A stretch of 64,000 bases of DNA from Chryseobacterium vrystaatense (lineage in GTDB: Bacteria; Bacteroidota; Bacteroidia; Flavobacteriales; Weeksellaceae): NCBI RefSeq assembly GCF_000737765.1, contig NZ_JPRI01000003.1, positions 1-64,000 of the forward strand, read 5' to 3'. Positions 34,432 to 42,689 of this stretch are shown here, piece after piece; the first letter of the stretch is position 1, and every line of letters begins with the position of its first letter. The notes beneath the pieces were generated by a model. That model had not been told where the DNA came from. It made no database searches and saw only the letters and a list, made by a program, of their open reading frames with translations. The translations under genes were made by a program, and so were the position numbers.

Positions 34432-35595
34432 ATGGACACAGAAAATCTAAAGATTCAGATAAAGACATTCTTCGGACTGGAGCAGATTCTTGCTGAGGAG
34501 ATCAAAAAATTAGGCGGAAAAAACGTTGAAATCAAAAACCGTGCAGTCAATTGTGAAGGTGACCTTGGTTTTCTTTATAAAATTAATTACTCTGCAAGAA
34601 CAGCATTAAAAATATTAATTCCTGTTTTTGAGTTTAAGGCATTTAATCAGCATCAGTTTTACAATAAACTTTCTGCTATCGCCTGGGAAGATTATATGGA
34701 TGTAGACCAGTCTTTCGCAATCGACTCTACTGTCAATTCTGAAACCTTCAAACATTCACAGTTTGTGACGCTGAAAATGAAAGATGCTATTGTGGATTAT
34801 TTTCAGGAGAAATTCCATAGACGTCCTGATGTAGAAACAAGAAGTCCTGATATTAAGTTTCATCTTCATATCGACAGGGAGTTGGTGACTATTTCTTTAG
34901 ACTCTTCCGGAGATCCTTTATTCAAAAGAGGTTATAGAAAAGAGCAGGGTGAAGCACCCATTAATGAAGTTCTGGCAAGCGGAATGCTTCAGCTGGCAGG
35001 CTGGGACGGGAAAGGAAACTTTTTGGACCCAATGTGCGGTTCAGGGACACTTCTTGTTGAAGCAGCGATGATCGCAATGGATCTTCCAGCTCAGATCTTT
35101 AGAAGAAGATTTGCGTTCCAGAACTGGGCCAATTATGATGCTGATCTTTTTAGTAAGATCAAAGAAGTAAGAGTAAACAGGGTAAGAGAATTTACAGGAA
35201 AGATCGTTGGTTATGATATTGATGGAAGAATGCTGAATGCAGCCAGAACAAATATTGAAGCAGCAGAAATGGAAGATGTGATCGAACTGAAAACACAGGA
35301 TTTCTTTGAATCTAAAAAAGAACTTTTCCCATTGCTGATGGTTTTCAATCCACCTTATGATGAGAGAATTTCTATTAATGACGAGGATTTCTACAAGAAA
35401 ATAGGAGATACCTTCAAAACAAACTATCCTAATACATTAGCATGGCTGATCTCTTCTGATCTTGAGGCGGTGAAAAAAATAGGTCTGCGTCCTTCCAGAA
35501 AGATCAAACTTTTCAACGGAAAACTGGAAACCAGATTCTTACAGTATGAAATGTATGAGGGAACGAAGAAACTTCATAAAATCGAAAAAGAATAA
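34432..35595 (+). CDS. THUMP-domain 23S rRNA/RNA guanine-N2 methyltransferase
   Basis: Modifies an RNA guanine at N2; resembles the RlmL half of E. coli RlmKL, which methylates G2445 of 23S rRNA. The 387-aa protein has an N-terminal ferredoxin-like and THUMP region (about residues 1-160), then a UPF0020/Rossmann methyltransferase domain with FLDPMCGSGTLLVEAA (motif I), GYDIDGRML and the catalytic NPPY (MVFNPPYDERI). Start ATG opens directly with the conserved part. It ends in a clear terminator. Confidence 0.93.
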   Translation: MDTENLKIQIKTFFGLEQILAEEIKKLGGKNVEIKNRAVNCEGDLGFLYKINYSARTALKILIPVFEFKAFNQHQFYNKLSAIAWEDYMDVDQSFAIDSTVNSETFKHSQFVTLKMKDAIVDYFQEKFHRRPDVETRSPDIKFHLHIDRELVTISLDSSGDPLFKRGYRKEQGEAPINEVLASGMLQLAGWDGKGNFLDPMCGSGTLLVEAAMIAMDLPAQIFRRRFAFQNWANYDADLFSKIKEVRVNRVREFTGKIVGYDIDGRMLNAARTNIEAAEMEDVIELKTQDFFESKKELFPLLMVFNPPYDERISINDEDFYKKIGDTFKTNYPNTLAWLISSDLEAVKKIGLRPSRKIKLFNGKLETRFLQYEMYEGTKKLHKIEKE

Positions 35596-35609
35596 TTAAT
35601 TTCAATATA

Positions 35610-35637
35610 AACCTTCCTGCTATGGAAGGTTTTTTTA
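35610..35637 (+). terminator. Terminator of the THUMP methyltransferase gene
   Basis: AACCTTCC (35610-35617), 6-nt loop, GGAAGGTT (35624-35631), then a T-run. Confidence 0.9.
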
Positions 35638-35665
35638 TTTTTGTTTCAATTCACAAATTAAAAGT

Positions 35666-36070
35666 ATGGTGTGGGATCTTCTCGAAACTTTAGGGAATTT
35701 GTTGGACGTTGTTAATCTGTTTTCCAGCAATTCATCTTCAAGAGGTTTACATTATAATGATAAACCTGCAAAAAAGAAAAAGTCGAAATATTACACAGAA
35801 AAAGTGAGCGGCTGTTTTATAGCCGCAGCAGGGATATTGCTATTCTTTGTGTTTAAAGATCCGTTGCCGGCAGAAAATTACACCCAGACTTTACTGGTGT
35901 CATCTCTTATTGGAACTGCCGTTTCCGGACTTTTGTTTTTCCTTTTGTATGTTCTGAATCTTTACTATTTTAAAAACTTTTTCAAATTGCTGCTTTTCAG
36001 TGGCTCAGTAATCCTGTTTTTTATTTCTCTGGTAGGGTGTGTTTACTTCAGATCAGGCTTATTTGTTTAA
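35666..36070 (+). CDS. Hypothetical membrane protein, 134 aa
   Basis: Not recognised. The N-terminal 45 residues are soluble, with a Ser-rich stretch and a basic patch (KPAKKKKSKYY). Three membrane helices follow (about residues 50-66, 77-97 and 105-128). It is a single gene 28 nt after a terminator. The following 209 bp to the convergent AraC gene hold only a weak imperfect hairpin (about 36137-36169) and no other feature. Confidence 0.65.
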   Translation: MVWDLLETLGNLLDVVNLFSSNSSSRGLHYNDKPAKKKKSKYYTEKVSGCFIAAAGILLFFVFKDPLPAENYTQTLLVSSLIGTAVSGLLFFLLYVLNLYYFKNFFKLLLFSGSVILFFISLVGCVYFRSGLFV

Positions 36071-36279
36071 AATATGACGAGCAGCTGTCATCTTTAAGTA
36101 AAATTAGCAGATTCCATTTTGCTTTTGATCGGTCTGTTAAAGTAAAAAGCCCCTTAAAAGGAGATTTACTATTGTGTATTCTGTACTCCTGAAACTGACT
36201 AAATATTGGTTTTTATTCTTTATTAAAATTTCTTTTCTGTGAAATACTATCGGAGATTTTGAAAGTCCCTTTAGTGAGA

Positions 36280-37086
36280 TCAGTTCAAGGCAGATGGAAC
36301 CAGCCCATACTGTTTTTTAAAAGCGTAAGAAAAATGGGAAAAATCCTCAAAACCAACTTCCATGAATATATCGGAAGGTTTTTTATGTTTTTCCTTTAAA
36401 TGATAATAAGCCAGTTCCAGACGTTTGTGAGTGAGCCATCGCTGAGGAGTGGTCTGAAAAATTTTTCTAAAGTCCCTGTTAAAAGTAGAAAGGCTTCTGC
36501 CTGTAAGGTATCCGAATCTTTCCAGAGACATATTGAACATATAATTCTTTTCCATAAATCCGGCGAGGTCAATTTTTCCAGGCTCTTCAAAATCGGTCAG
36601 AATTCCATCAATATCTTTGTCAATTTCTCTTAGAATACTGATGGCTTCCGTAATTTTCAGCGAAGCGATATTTTCCGGGAATGGCCCTTCCACTTCAAAA
36701 TAGGGAATCAGTGAGGCAAGGCAGCTTTTGAGTAAGGGATGATTTTGAAAACTGTATATTTTAGATTCTCTGCCCATTGGTTTATATTCGCATTCAACTG
36801 AAGCATAAAACTGCTTAAGACGTTCTGTCGTGAGATGCATTACTACAGCTTTATGAGGAAGTCCGTCTTTGGGGTAATTGATAATAGTGGCGAGGTGATT
36901 TCTCGGAATAAGAAAAATATCTCCTGCTCTGAACAGGTAGGATTGATCTGCCTGAATAATTTTGGTTTCCCCGGAAATAAACCATACCAGCATATGGTAT
37001 TCAAAAACCGTTTCTGTTTTGAAGAGCCTGTCATCGTAGGTTGAAAGCTTGATGTCCGGTGTGATATAGTTTATCTGGAATTCCAT
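36280..37086 (-). CDS. AraC family transcriptional regulator
   Basis: A 268-aa regulator. Residues about 1-130 form a cupin-like sensing domain (LVWFISGETKIIQADQSYL, FRAGDIFLIPRN). The C-terminal 95 residues hold the double helix-turn-helix of AraC proteins: RSLSTFNRDFRKIFQTTPQ and PSDIFMEVGFEDFSHFSYAF, ending in the typical Y-G-x-x-P-S (QYGLVPSAL). It lies 39 nt downstream of an SDR gene on the same strand, which it may control, and has its own -7 element (CAAATGTA at 37106-37113 on the plus strand). Confidence 0.93.
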   Translation of the reverse strand: MEFQINYITPDIKLSTYDDRLFKTETVFEYHMLVWFISGETKIIQADQSYLFRAGDIFLIPRNHLATIINYPKDGLPHKAVVMHLTTERLKQFYASVECEYKPMGRESKIYSFQNHPLLKSCLASLIPYFEVEGPFPENIASLKITEAISILREIDKDIDGILTDFEEPGKIDLAGFMEKNYMFNMSLERFGYLTGRSLSTFNRDFRKIFQTTPQRWLTHKRLELAYYHLKEKHKKPSDIFMEVGFEDFSHFSYAFKKQYGLVPSALN

Positions 37087-37105
37087 CGTCTTTAGTTTAT
37101 AGATA

Positions 37106-37113
37106 CAAATGTA
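37106..37113 (-). promoter_or_regulatory. Candidate -7 element of the AraC gene
   Basis: CAAATGTA on the plus strand is TACATTTG on the coding strand, 19 nt before the start codon and inside the 39-nt gap to the SDR gene. It would let the regulator be made independently. Confidence 0.5.
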
Positions 37114-37125
37114 TTTAAAAAGGAA

Positions 37126-38139
37126 CTATTCTGCGTCGAATGTAAAGCCAAGCATTTCTTCGCTTAATTTCCATAGTCTCTGTGCATTTTCCAGATCAAT
37201 GGAATAAGGCTGTACACCTCGGATTGTTGATGGTTCGTCATATCTGTGTTTGATCTGGCCAAGATCGATTTCGGCAATATCACAATTTTCGCAGTAAACG
37301 CCACCTATATTTTGAAGAGCAGGGCTGGTTGCACACCAAACGGTTGTGGCAGCACCCTGAGGAACTGTTTTCAATCTGGCTTCAACTTCAGGTTTTATTT
37401 TTCCGTCAATGTCATGGGTTCCCATCTGGATATACAGATCAATAGGCTCTTCTCTACCCAGATCCGTTCCATATACTGAGCCTGGATGCAATGAGTAAGC
37501 TCTGATATTAAACTTCTTCCCCATTTCGTCCAGCGCAGTGGCAAATAAATTACATGCTGTTTTCGATTGGCCATACCCTAAAAGAGTTTGATAGTCTCTG
37601 TTCTCAAAATTAGGATCTTCAAAATCAAAAGGAGCCATTTGATGCCCGTAAGAAGAAACACTGATTACTCGGGCGTTTTCTGCTTTTTTTAAGGCAGGCC
37701 ATAGTTTTGCAGTCAGGTGAAATTGTCCAAGGTAATTGGTAGCCAGTTGTGATTCAATACCTCTGGAGTCTCTTCGGAGGGGAACCCACATAATTCCTGC
37801 ATTATTAATGAGAAGATCGAGTTTTCTGCCGGAAGCAATGAATCTTTCGCTCAATGCATCAATAGAATCCGGATCCATCAGGTCCATTTTTTCCAGTTCT
37901 ATGTTTTCAATACCGGCAAGATTCTGGCGGGCCTTTTCAATGTCTCTTGCGGGAATGATTACTGTTGCTCCTGCTGACACAAGTGCTTTTGTTGTTTCAA
38001 GGCCTATGCCAGCGTAACCTCCTGTGATCACTGCTGTTTTTCCGGTAAGGCTGATGCCATTAATGACTTCCTGTGCTGTTGATTCTGCATTGAATCCTGT
38101 GTGAACAGGCTGCTGAAATGGATTGATGTTCTGTAACAT
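37126..38139 (-). CDS. Short-chain dehydrogenase/reductase (SDR)
   Basis: A 337-aa NAD(P)-dependent oxidoreductase, longer than the 250-aa classical SDR and like the retinol-dehydrogenase/WWOX-type subgroup. Cofactor motif TGGYAGIGLE (about residues 38-47), structural NNAGIMWVP, and the catalytic YGQSK (Tyr-x3-Lys, about residue 177) with the preceding Ser in VISVSSYG. The substrate is unknown. CAAAGGTA at 38166-38173 (plus strand) is a TAnnTTTG element 26 nt before the start. Confidence 0.92.
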   Translation of the reverse strand: MLQNINPFQQPVHTGFNAESTAQEVINGISLTGKTAVITGGYAGIGLETTKALVSAGATVIIPARDIEKARQNLAGIENIELEKMDLMDPDSIDALSERFIASGRKLDLLINNAGIMWVPLRRDSRGIESQLATNYLGQFHLTAKLWPALKKAENARVISVSSYGHQMAPFDFEDPNFENRDYQTLLGYGQSKTACNLFATALDEMGKKFNIRAYSLHPGSVYGTDLGREEPIDLYIQMGTHDIDGKIKPEVEARLKTVPQGAATTVWCATSPALQNIGGVYCENCDIAEIDLGQIKHRYDEPSTIRGVQPYSIDLENAQRLWKLSEEMLGFTFDAE

Positions 38140-38165
38140 TTTTTTAATTTTAAAAATTTCTATAG

Positions 38166-38173
38166 CAAAGGTA
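38166..38173 (-). promoter_or_regulatory. Candidate -7 element of the SDR gene
   Basis: TACCTTTG on the coding strand matches TAnnTTTG, 26 nt before the start codon. A CAAA at 38201-38204 is too far (27 bp) to be a good -33 box. Confidence 0.45.
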
Positions 38174-38292
38174 GAGCGTACAGATCATGTTGATTTTGTT
38201 CAAAATGTCAAATTAGTGTGTTTAAAATTCCAAAAGTATTTTTTTAGAAGTTTCCTGTGAAAGTTAATTTCTATGAATAACCTGTTAAACTG

Positions 38293-38324
38293 TTTGCGGA
38301 TTCCTCAGCGAATAAGTAATTTTG
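38293..38324 (+). promoter_or_regulatory. Promoter of the glycosyltransferase gene
   Basis: TTTG (38293-38296), 20-bp spacer, TAATTTTG (38317-38324): full Bacteroidota consensus. It ends 13 nt before the TTG start codon at 38338, which supports that unusual start. Confidence 0.75.
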
Positions 38325-38337
38325 AAAAATTTTCAAT

Positions 38338-39342
38338 TTGAGACCTACTATTTCCATTGTTGTTGCTATTTTCAACCGAAAAGACGAACTTTTTGAACTG
38401 CTGAATTCTCTGACTTTTCAGACAGATAAAGAGTTTGAAGTGATTATTGTAGACGATGGTTCTCTTATTGATCTTAAGCCGACAATTCAGAATTTCGAGG
38501 GTATTTTAGATATTAAATATTTCAGAAAAGAGAATTCCGGTCCGGGACTTACGAGAAACTACGGAGCAAAAAGAGCGAAGAATGATTGGCTTCTTTTTGT
38601 AGACAGTGATGTAATCGTAGAAAAAGATTATATCGAAAATATTAAAAAAGATATTGAGACCATTCCATGTGACGCTTTCGGAGGAGCAGATAAAGCTCAT
38701 AAAGGTTTTAATCTCATGCAGAAAGCTATTTCCTATTCTATGACTTCAGTTTTTACAACAGGAGGAATCAGAGGGAGCAAAAAAGCCGTATCCAGATTTC
38801 AGCCGAGAAGCTTTAATATGGGAGTCAATAAAGCGGTTTTTGAGCAGGTAGGCGGTTTTTCGGAAATGAGAATAGGAGAAGATCCGGATTTGTCTATGAC
38901 GCTTTGGGAGAAAGGTTTCACAACTGCATTTTTTGATGATATTGCCGTGTTTCATAAGAGAAGGGTAGATCTCGGTAAATTTTCTAAACAGGTGTACCAG
39001 TTTGGATGTGCCAGACCAATTCTTAATCAGAGACACCCCAACTATGTAAAGATATCATTTGCATTTCCTACACTTTTTATGTTAGGTTATATCTTAGGTT
39101 TTATCGAATATTTTATTTTGGGAAGAGGTATTATTCTGGCATTTTACGGATTGTATACCTTCCTGGTATTGTTTCATGCAATGATGGTTACGAAGAATAT
39201 AAGCATTGCCGGAATGGCTGTGATTTCTACTTATATTCAGATGTTCTCTTACGGATACGGTTTCCTGAAATCGTGGGTGCTTCTTAATATTTTCAGAATG
39301 AAGCCTGAAGATGCGTTCCCAAAACATTTCCATAAAAAATAG
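38338..39342 (+). CDS. Family 2 glycosyltransferase
   Basis: A 334-aa membrane-attached transferase that adds a sugar from a nucleotide-sugar donor. The GT-A domain starts immediately (PTISIVVAIFNRKDEL) with the donor-site VIIVDDG and the metal-binding DSD (WLLFVDSDVIV). Two or three C-terminal membrane helices (about residues 245-310) tether it to the inner membrane. The start codon is TTG: no ATG lies between it and the conserved first strand, and the promoter is only 13 nt upstream. It may build a surface polysaccharide or glycolipid; no other polysaccharide genes are nearby. Confidence 0.92.
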   Translation: MRPTISIVVAIFNRKDELFELLNSLTFQTDKEFEVIIVDDGSLIDLKPTIQNFEGILDIKYFRKENSGPGLTRNYGAKRAKNDWLLFVDSDVIVEKDYIENIKKDIETIPCDAFGGADKAHKGFNLMQKAISYSMTSVFTTGGIRGSKKAVSRFQPRSFNMGVNKAVFEQVGGFSEMRIGEDPDLSMTLWEKGFTTAFFDDIAVFHKRRVDLGKFSKQVYQFGCARPILNQRHPNYVKISFAFPTLFMLGYILGFIEYFILGRGIILAFYGLYTFLVLFHAMMVTKNISIAGMAVISTYIQMFSYGYGFLKSWVLLNIFRMKPEDAFPKHFHKK

Positions 39343-39353
39343 ATAGAGAAAAT

Positions 39354-39382
39354 AAAAGCTGTCAAAAATTCCGACAGCTTTT
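39354..39382. terminator. Bidirectional terminator (glycosyltransferase / PLP lyase)
   Basis: AAAAGCTGTC (39354-39363), 9-nt loop, GACAGCTTTT (39373-39382). A- and T-ends on both sides suit the two convergent genes. Confidence 0.85.
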
Positions 39383-39393
39383 ATAACAATAAA

Positions 39394-40620
39394 TTAGGAT
39401 ATGTATAAAGTTTCATGGTTGAGAACGCCTGTTTTCAGCATGCATTCCCGCATTTTTTCATAAGTTCTGGCGATATCATGATCCAGTCCGATCGAGAATC
39501 TGATCAGTCCGTCTGATATGCCCATTGCTTCACGCTCTTCTTCCGGAATCTCCGATGAAGTAGAACTTCCCGAGCATGAAAATAAAGTTTTATAGAAGCC
39601 CAGGCTTACTGCAAGATACCCCAGGTTTTCCTGCTGCATCATTTCCATCAGCTCATTGGCTTTATCAGTTGTTCCTGCATCTACCGTCAGCAGTCCGCCA
39701 AATCCGTACTCTTCATACATCATGCTTTTCATAAGCTCATGGTCCTTATGGGATTTCAGTCCCGGATAAGAAACTTTCAGTCCGTCTTTTTCAAACCTTT
39801 CAGCAAGGTACATTGCATTGTGGCTGTGCTGTTTCATTCTGATGTGAAGCGTTCTCAGGTTTTTCAGGATACTTGCAGACCGGAAACTGTCCATCGTTGG
39901 TCCGAGCAGCATGCATGCTCCGTTGTTCACGTTTTTAGTATCATTGATGAATTCCTGAGTTCCACAATAAACACCGCCTACCGTATCACTGCTTCCATTA
40001 ATAAATTTGGTTAAACTATGGATTACGATATCGGCACCTAACAACGTCGGTGAAACAGAAAGAGGGGAGAAGGTATTGTCTACGATCAGTTTCAGATTGT
40101 GTTTTTTACAGATCTCTGAAAGTTTTCTAAGGTCTGCCACTTCAAGCAGCGGGTTGCTTACACTTTCACAGTATATAACCTTTGTATGAGGTGTTATTGC
40201 ATTTTCTATAGACTCAAAATTGCTGATGTCTACGAAAGTGGTGTCAATATGAAATGGAGGCAAAAAGTTTTTAAGAAAAGCATAGGTACCGCCGTAGATC
40301 GTTCTGCTGGAAATAATATGGTCTCCACTTTTACATACCTGCATGAGGACAGAAGTAATAGCTCCCATTCCGGATGCCGTAACGTTGGCTGCCTCTGTGT
40401 TTTCCATTTTGGCCAGTGCCTGCGCCAGGTAAAGATTCATTGGGGATGAATGTCTGGAATATAAATAACATCCTTCAGCATTTCCTTCAAAGGTGTCAAA
40501 CATCGTTTTTGCAGAAAGAAACGTATAAGTAGAGCTGTCAGAAATCGATGGATTCACTCCTCCGAATTCACCAAAATATTGCAGATCCTGGATCTCATTG
40601 GCTGCATTAAAATTTTCCAT
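39394..40620 (-). CDS. PLP-dependent trans-sulfuration enzyme (Met gamma-lyase / cystathionine lyase type)
   Basis: A 408-aa Cys/Met metabolism PLP enzyme. The PLP lysine lies in HSLTKFING (about residue 206), with the cofactor Asp in LIVDNTFSPL and the phosphate-binding region SGMGAITSVL near residue 83. The N-terminal Tyr/Arg of YSRHSSP supplies the neighbouring active site. Within the family, methionine gamma-lyase, cystathionine lyase and O-acetylhomoserine sulfhydrylase cannot be told apart reliably. It is divergent from an Lrp/AsnC regulator 157 bp away, suggesting amino-acid-responsive control. Confidence 0.9.
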   Translation of the reverse strand: MENFNAANEIQDLQYFGEFGGVNPSISDSSTYTFLSAKTMFDTFEGNAEGCYLYSRHSSPMNLYLAQALAKMENTEAANVTASGMGAITSVLMQVCKSGDHIISSRTIYGGTYAFLKNFLPPFHIDTTFVDISNFESIENAITPHTKVIYCESVSNPLLEVADLRKLSEICKKHNLKLIVDNTFSPLSVSPTLLGADIVIHSLTKFINGSSDTVGGVYCGTQEFINDTKNVNNGACMLLGPTMDSFRSASILKNLRTLHIRMKQHSHNAMYLAERFEKDGLKVSYPGLKSHKDHELMKSMMYEEYGFGGLLTVDAGTTDKANELMEMMQQENLGYLAVSLGFYKTLFSCSGSSTSSEIPEEEREAMGISDGLIRFSIGLDHDIARTYEKMRECMLKTGVLNHETLYIS

Positions 40621-40711
40621 AAGCTTTATATTTTATTGATCGGTTAAATATGCTCTGTTTTCATAATAATTACAAGATATATTTGATTATGTAGAATATA
40701 AATCTATTTTT

Positions 40712-40746
40712 TTTGCTTTAGTTAGAAAATATGTTTGGTATCTTTG
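40712..40746 (+). promoter_or_regulatory. Candidate promoter of the Lrp gene
   Basis: TTTG (40712-40715), 23-bp spacer, TATCTTTG (40739-40746). The spacer is at the long end of the accepted range. The start codon follows 31 nt later. Confidence 0.55.
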
Positions 40747-40777
40747 AAAATGTTAAACTTTTTCCAAAAAATTATCT

Positions 40778-41236
40778 ATGAATTTTGATGAAACTGATAA
40801 AAAACTGCTCCTGTTCCTGCAGGAAGACTGTAAACAGACTACCAAAGAACTGTCTTACAAGCTCAATTTGTCTGTAACGGCTGTTTATGAACGGATAAAA
40901 AAACTCGAAAATCTGGGAGTAATCTCAAAATATGTGGCATTACTGGACCGGCATAAAATCAACAGGGACTTTATTGTGTTATGCCACATCAAATTAACAC
41001 AGCATAAAAAAGAATTTGTACTACAGTTTGAGAGAGAAGTTATGAACCTTCATGAGGTCACAGAATGTTTTCATGTGAGCGGTGATTACGATTACATCCT
41101 GAAGATAGGGGTGAAAGATATGGAAGATTACCGTAATTTTATGCTCAGCAAATTGACGGCACTTCAGCATATTGCCAGTACCCACAGCTCGTTTATGATT
41201 TCCGAGGTGAAAAATACAACAGCAATCATTGTATAA
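40778..41236 (+). CDS. Lrp/AsnC family transcriptional regulator
   Basis: A 152-aa DNA-binding protein. N-terminal winged helix-turn-helix (about residues 5-55, KELSYKLNLSVTAVYERIKKLENLGVI in two pieces), then the RAM ligand-binding domain (about 70-145, VTECFHVSGDYDYILKIGV). Lrp proteins sense amino acids and often control the gene transcribed away from them, here a methionine/cystathionine-type lyase. It ends in a long hairpin. Confidence 0.94.
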   Translation: MNFDETDKKLLLFLQEDCKQTTKELSYKLNLSVTAVYERIKKLENLGVISKYVALLDRHKINRDFIVLCHIKLTQHKKEFVLQFEREVMNLHEVTECFHVSGDYDYILKIGVKDMEDYRNFMLSKLTALQHIASTHSSFMISEVKNTTAIIV

Positions 41237-41277
41237 AATACAGAAAATCAAAAGGAAAATTCTGATTTTCTGTATTT
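41236..41277 (+). terminator. Hairpin after the Lrp gene
   Basis: A perfect 15-bp stem (41236-41250 with 41263-41277) starts at the last base of the stop codon. It is AT-rich and ends in only three T, so it may act more as a 3-prime stabiliser than a strong terminator. Confidence 0.65.
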
Positions 41278-41383
41278 GAGGCTGAATATTTATTTATGAA
41301 AAATCTTGTTATTTGCCAGGACTAAGATCCTTGATACACAAGAGTGAGGACAGCGCGTAAAGAGTTTTATTTTCAGTACAATC

Positions 41384-42466
41384 TTAATGTGCCTGGGTAA
41401 TTTTATCTATAAAATAATGAAGCCTTTTGATATCGGCCCTTCCTTTGTTTTTATCATTTAAAAAGCACGTGGTTACAATCACCATCTTTAAATCAGGAAT
41501 GACACAGATTAGCTGGCCGCCGTATCCGGTAGCAACATATGCCTGATGACCATTGGTTTTTCTGCGCCACCAATAATAACCGTAGCCATTAGCATCCGGC
41601 ATTACATCCCATGAATCCAGTTTCACCTGCTCCGAAGTTGATTCCTGAAGCCATTTTTGAGACACAATCTGCTTATTTCCAACTTTTCCGTTGTTCAGGA
41701 TCAGAGAGCCAAATTTCAGCATTTCACTGGACTTCATAAACAGTTCCGAGCCTGCAAGGTTTCTGTCCTGTGGATCTGTATCCCATTTGGTGATGTGAAT
41801 GTTTAAGGGTTGGAAAAGATTTTCATCTGCAAATTGTTTTAGACTTGTATTGACGATTCTCGACAATGCAGCTCCGAAAACATAGGTTTCACCACTGTTA
41901 TAGTTGAATACGGCTCCGGGATATTCTTCGAAAGGCAGCTCCAGAACAAATCTTACAGGATCACTTGAAAATCCCATAGCCATAGATACTTTTGAATTTT
42001 CAACCCAATCAAAACCTCCCTGCATCATCATCAGATTTCTTAATGTTACAGTGTTTTTGATAGAATCATGAAGCATTTTGCCTTCAAGATTGGAAATATT
42101 TTTAAACCTACTCCTTGAAACATTGTATTCAGGAAGGATTTTTAAAACAGGTGTATTAAGATCGGGAAGAAGGTTTTTGTCTTTTGCAATGCCTGCCAAA
42201 ACAGAGGTTATGCTTTTGGTAACAGATTTTACACTGAAGACGGTTTCTTTGCTGGCACCGTGAAAATACTGCTCGTATATTATCTTGTCATTCTGAGCAA
42301 TGATGAAAGAACCAAGAGAAGGGATACTATCCTTAATTTCTCCGGTGAATTTCTCAGTAAATGGTTTGGATAAATCAATTTTAGGAGTTGCCTGTGATTT
42401 CAATTTAGGGCAAAAAATGGTCAGAACAGAAATCGTCATAACCTGCAGTACATGCTTGAATTTCAT
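41384..42466 (-). CDS. Serine hydrolase, beta-lactamase/PBP-like
   Basis: A 360-aa exported member of the class C beta-lactamase-like hydrolases. N-terminal hydrophobic signal (residues 1-24). Catalytic SVTK (Ser81, Lys84), the Y-x-S/N motif in FNYNSGE, and the third motif as GYGGQ near residue 320. The family includes esterases and D-amino peptidases such as the 6-aminohexanoate dimer hydrolase NylB, to which this resembles in the WDxMPDANGYGYYWW region. A 223-bp gap separates it from the upstream bestrophin gene; it contains the inverted repeat CAAAATG (42536-42542) and CATTTTG (42550-42556). Confidence 0.86.
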   Translation of the reverse strand: MKFKHVLQVMTISVLTIFCPKLKSQATPKIDLSKPFTEKFTGEIKDSIPSLGSFIIAQNDKIIYEQYFHGASKETVFSVKSVTKSITSVLAGIAKDKNLLPDLNTPVLKILPEYNVSRSRFKNISNLEGKMLHDSIKNTVTLRNLMMMQGGFDWVENSKVSMAMGFSSDPVRFVLELPFEEYPGAVFNYNSGETYVFGAALSRIVNTSLKQFADENLFQPLNIHITKWDTDPQDRNLAGSELFMKSSEMLKFGSLILNNGKVGNKQIVSQKWLQESTSEQVKLDSWDVMPDANGYGYYWWRRKTNGHQAYVATGYGGQLICVIPDLKMVIVTTCFLNDKNKGRADIKRLHYFIDKITQAH

Positions 42467-42689
42467 TGTTTAAAAAAGAGGGGGATTTATATAATTATCA
42501 GCTAGTGTAAAAAGATAGCTGCACTATACCAAAAACAAAATGTGAATTTCATTTTGGGTATAACGTCAACTAAATTTTATAGCCTCTAAATTATGAAATA
42601 AAACAATAAAATATGAGCAAAATAAGTTTAAATTTTTGTAGTAAATGCTCTTATTTTGTCGTGAGTAGATTTTAGGATGATGAAAAATA

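Noticed and set aside
42536..42556. CAAAATG-N7-CATTTTG inverted repeat as operator of the 360-aa serine hydrolase
   Set aside because: Short, AT-rich and 70 nt from the start without a promoter element beside it; such repeats are expected by chance here.
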